Assembly (NCBI GenBank): GCA_964532065.1
Contig: CAZHHG010000006.1
Coordinates: 16,710 to 80,709 of the forward strand
Direction: 5' to 3'
DNA from: DSXH01 sp964532065
GTDB taxonomy: Bacteria; Bacteroidota; Ignavibacteria; Ignavibacteriales; Melioribacteraceae
DNA: 64,000 nucleotides
Part shown: positions 62,091 to 64,000 of the stretch, piece by piece
Numbering within the stretch: position 1 is the stretch's first letter
Layout: each line of letters starts with the position of its first letter
Position numbers and translations under genes: made by a program
The notes under the pieces: model-generated
The model's database searches: none
What the model saw: the letters and a program-made list of their open reading frames with translations, nothing else
Told to the model about the DNA's origin: nothing

Positions 62091-64000
62091 ATGGCACTTC
62101 AGAAAGCAAGAAAGCCCGTCGAATTAAAACCGGAAGATTTAAGATGGATATGCGACCCGGAGATTTTTGATTTCGATACAACTAAAACGGTAAAACCGAT
62201 TGAAGGAATAATCGGCCAGGAAAGAGCCCTTAAAGCGTTAAGGGTTGGTGTTGAACTGAAAAGTCCTGGTTATAACATTTTTGTAACCGGACTATCGGGC
62301 ACCGGAAAATTTACTACAATCAAAATGGTTCTGGAATCGATCAGCCCCAACCACACTAAACTTTTCGATTACGCATATGTAAATAATTTCAAGGATGAAG
62401 ACCGTCCCACTCTGTTAATTTTTGACGCCGGTAAAGCTATTCATTTTAAAAAAGATCTTAGCCGGGCTATAAGGTTCCTGCAGGAAAAAATTCCGCAGGT
62501 CCTTTCTACAGATCCATACTCATCCAGGAAAAAACAGATGCTCGCAGAGTACGGAAAGATTCAGCAGAAAATGATGACGGAGTTTGAAGATAAATTACGC
62601 AAGGACGGTTTTACACTTGGACAGATAAAAGTAGGAGAGCTGACGCGTCCGGAAATTTTAATCGTGATGGATAATCAACCCTATTTCATTCACCAGCTCG
62701 ATGAGTTGATCCGGGGAGAAAAGATAACGAAAGAAAATGCTGAAACCATTACGACCAAATACGCAGAGTATCAGGAGGAATTGCAGCAGTTATTCAAAGA
62801 AAGCCTTAAGCTTACTCAAGAATTTCAGGAAAAGGTTATTCAGTTAGAAACTCAGTATACCTCCGATATTACCTCCGTTGCAATTGAAAACCTTAAGAAA
62901 AAATATAAAGATTCTAAAGTGCGCGACTATCTCGACCAGGTTCATCTGAATATTCTTCAGAACCTCGACGTGTTTAAAGGACAAAAACCGTTTCAGGAGG
63001 AAACCTCTGCCGGAATTGTAATTGACTACCTGAAAGAATATGAAGTGAATATAATTCTTGATAATTCAGAGACGAAGGAGCAGCCGGTAATTGTAGAAAC
63101 ATCTCCAACCTACAGCAACCTGTTCGGAACAATTGAAAAATATAGTGACGGCCGGGGAGGATGGTATGCGGATTTTACTAAAATAAAATCGGGCTCTCTT
63201 CTTCGCGCGAACGGCGGCTACCTTGTAATTAATGCTATGGATGCGTTCAGTGAACCGGGTGTCTGGAAATCTCTTAAACGTGTTCTGTTATTCGGACAGC
63301 TTGAGATTCAGGAGCTTGCGAATCTTTATCAGTTTTCACCGAGCGTTTTGAAACCGGAACCGATAAGCATCGATACAAAAGTTATTATGATTGGGAATAA
63401 TTATATCTACTCTATACTATCAGGTTATGAGGACGATTTCAATAAAATTTTCAAGATAAAAGCCGATTTCGATTATGAAATGAAAAAATCCGAAAAGTCT
63501 TTAAACGAATATTCGATGGTCATCAAAAAAATAATTGAATCTGAAAAGATGCTTGAATTCGACCGCTCGGCTATCGCAAAACTTGTTGAGTACGGCGCCA
63601 GATATGCCGGGGAAAAGAATAAACTGACTACACGTTTTGCTTTCATCGCGGACCTTACAAGGGAGTCATGTTTCTGGGCAAAGGACAGCGGGGATAAAAA
63701 TGTTACAGGCTATCATGTTGATGAAGCATATAAGGCATGGAAAGAGAGACACGGACTTTATGAATCCAAGTTATCCGAAATGATTAAGGAAGGAACAATT
63801 CTCATTGATACAGGCGGTGAACGAGTTGGAACAATTAATGGTCTTGCTGTATATGAAAGTGGTTTGTTCGGATTCGGGAAGCCTTCCAGGATAACGGCAA
63901 GTGTTTCACTCGGCAGCGGAAATATCATAAACGTTGAACGGGAATCCGGATTAAGCGGCAATACACATAACAAAGGAGTGCTTATAATCTCCGGTTACTT
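62091..64000 (+). CDS. Lon-like ATP-dependent protease with AAA_32 domain (partial, 3' end beyond window)
   Basis: The frame starts at ATG 62091, preceded by CAGGAAG, and stays open to the right edge: about 636 residues. The N-terminal part (WICDPEIFDFDTT, IEGIIGQERALKALRVGVEL) and the AAA module match the AAA_32 Lon-like family. The nucleotide-binding loop reads GLSGTGKFTT, with Phe where Walker A usually has Ser or Thr. A long coiled coil (about 140-290) follows, then GGYLVINAMDAF. The Lon protease domain begins near residue 570 (GLAVYESGLFGFGKP); its catalytic Ser-Lys pair lies outside the window. Confidence 0.85.
   Translation, partial: MALQKARKPVELKPEDLRWICDPEIFDFDTTKTVKPIEGIIGQERALKALRVGVELKSPGYNIFVTGLSGTGKFTTIKMVLESISPNHTKLFDYAYVNNFKDEDRPTLLIFDAGKAIHFKKDLSRAIRFLQEKIPQVLSTDPYSSRKKQMLAEYGKIQQKMMTEFEDKLRKDGFTLGQIKVGELTRPEILIVMDNQPYFIHQLDELIRGEKITKENAETITTKYAEYQEELQQLFKESLKLTQEFQEKVIQLETQYTSDITSVAIENLKKKYKDSKVRDYLDQVHLNILQNLDVFKGQKPFQEETSAGIVIDYLKEYEVNIILDNSETKEQPVIVETSPTYSNLFGTIEKYSDGRGGWYADFTKIKSGSLLRANGGYLVINAMDAFSEPGVWKSLKRVLLFGQLEIQELANLYQFSPSVLKPEPISIDTKVIMIGNNYIYSILSGYEDDFNKIFKIKADFDYEMKKSEKSLNEYSMVIKKIIESEKMLEFDRSAIAKLVEYGARYAGEKNKLTTRFAFIADLTRESCFWAKDSGDKNVTGYHVDEAYKAWKERHGLYESKLSEMIKEGTILIDTGGERVGTINGLAVYESGLFGFGKPSRITASVSLGSGNIINVERESGLSGNTHNKGVLIISGY

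Overview
The window comes from a member of the Bacteroidota/Chlorobi group and most likely from the Ignavibacteria. The evidence is: type IX secretion tails with an SQNYPNPFN-type motif on two exported proteins, a PorQ-like protein, signal peptides that nearly always put Gln at the mature N-terminus, and promoters of the TTTG-N20-TAnnTTTG type. It is mostly ordinary chromosome. I found no phage, insertion sequence, integron, rRNA or CRISPR array.

Layout. 1-2.8 kb: a lipid kinase cut by the window edge, a membrane metal-transporter-like protein and glycerate 2-kinase. 2.85-4.5 kb: TrpB2 on the minus strand behind a tRNA-Lys gene, a leader peptide with three tandem Trp codons and a nest of competing hairpins, read here as a trp attenuator. 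4.6-11.2 kb: a signalling block with an NtrC-type regulator and soluble hybrid kinase (+), facing a large membrane hybrid kinase and a small receiver/HisKA protein (-). 11.3-20.4 kb: a type IV pilus or type II secretion-like machine on the minus strand: two small pilin-like proteins, PilC, PilB, a PilT-like ATPase, a PilM-PilN fusion, a PilO-PilP-like fusion and a short secretin. 20.6-26.9 kb: aspS and pdxB back to back, an M28 peptidase, an Lrp/AsnC regulator and glnA. 27-39 kb: a long minus-strand run with a secreted Asp-box protein, an RNA m5C methyltransferase, a beta-propeller lipoprotein, lgt, ccmB, ccmA, a secreted metalloprotease, an FG-GAP protein, a thioesterase and bamD. 39-43 kb: htpX, porQ and a TPR protein. 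43.4-46.9 kb: a more A+T-rich block of three poorly known envelope or secreted proteins. 47-55 kb: pyruvate dehydrogenase genes (aceE, aceF, lpd) with an iron-sulfur protein and a left-handed beta-helix protein between them. 55-64 kb: an acyltransferase, a haem-binding protein, a CorC-type CBS protein, mfd and the start of a Lon-like protease.

The most notable items are the trp attenuator downstream of tRNA-Lys, apparently sharing its promoter, and the compact pilus-like machine. In that machine four alignment-complex proteins are fused into two and the pilin-like subunits lack both the usual prepilin cleavage motif and Glu5. The hybrid kinase next to the secretin gene is a plausible controller of this system, but that is an inference from position only.
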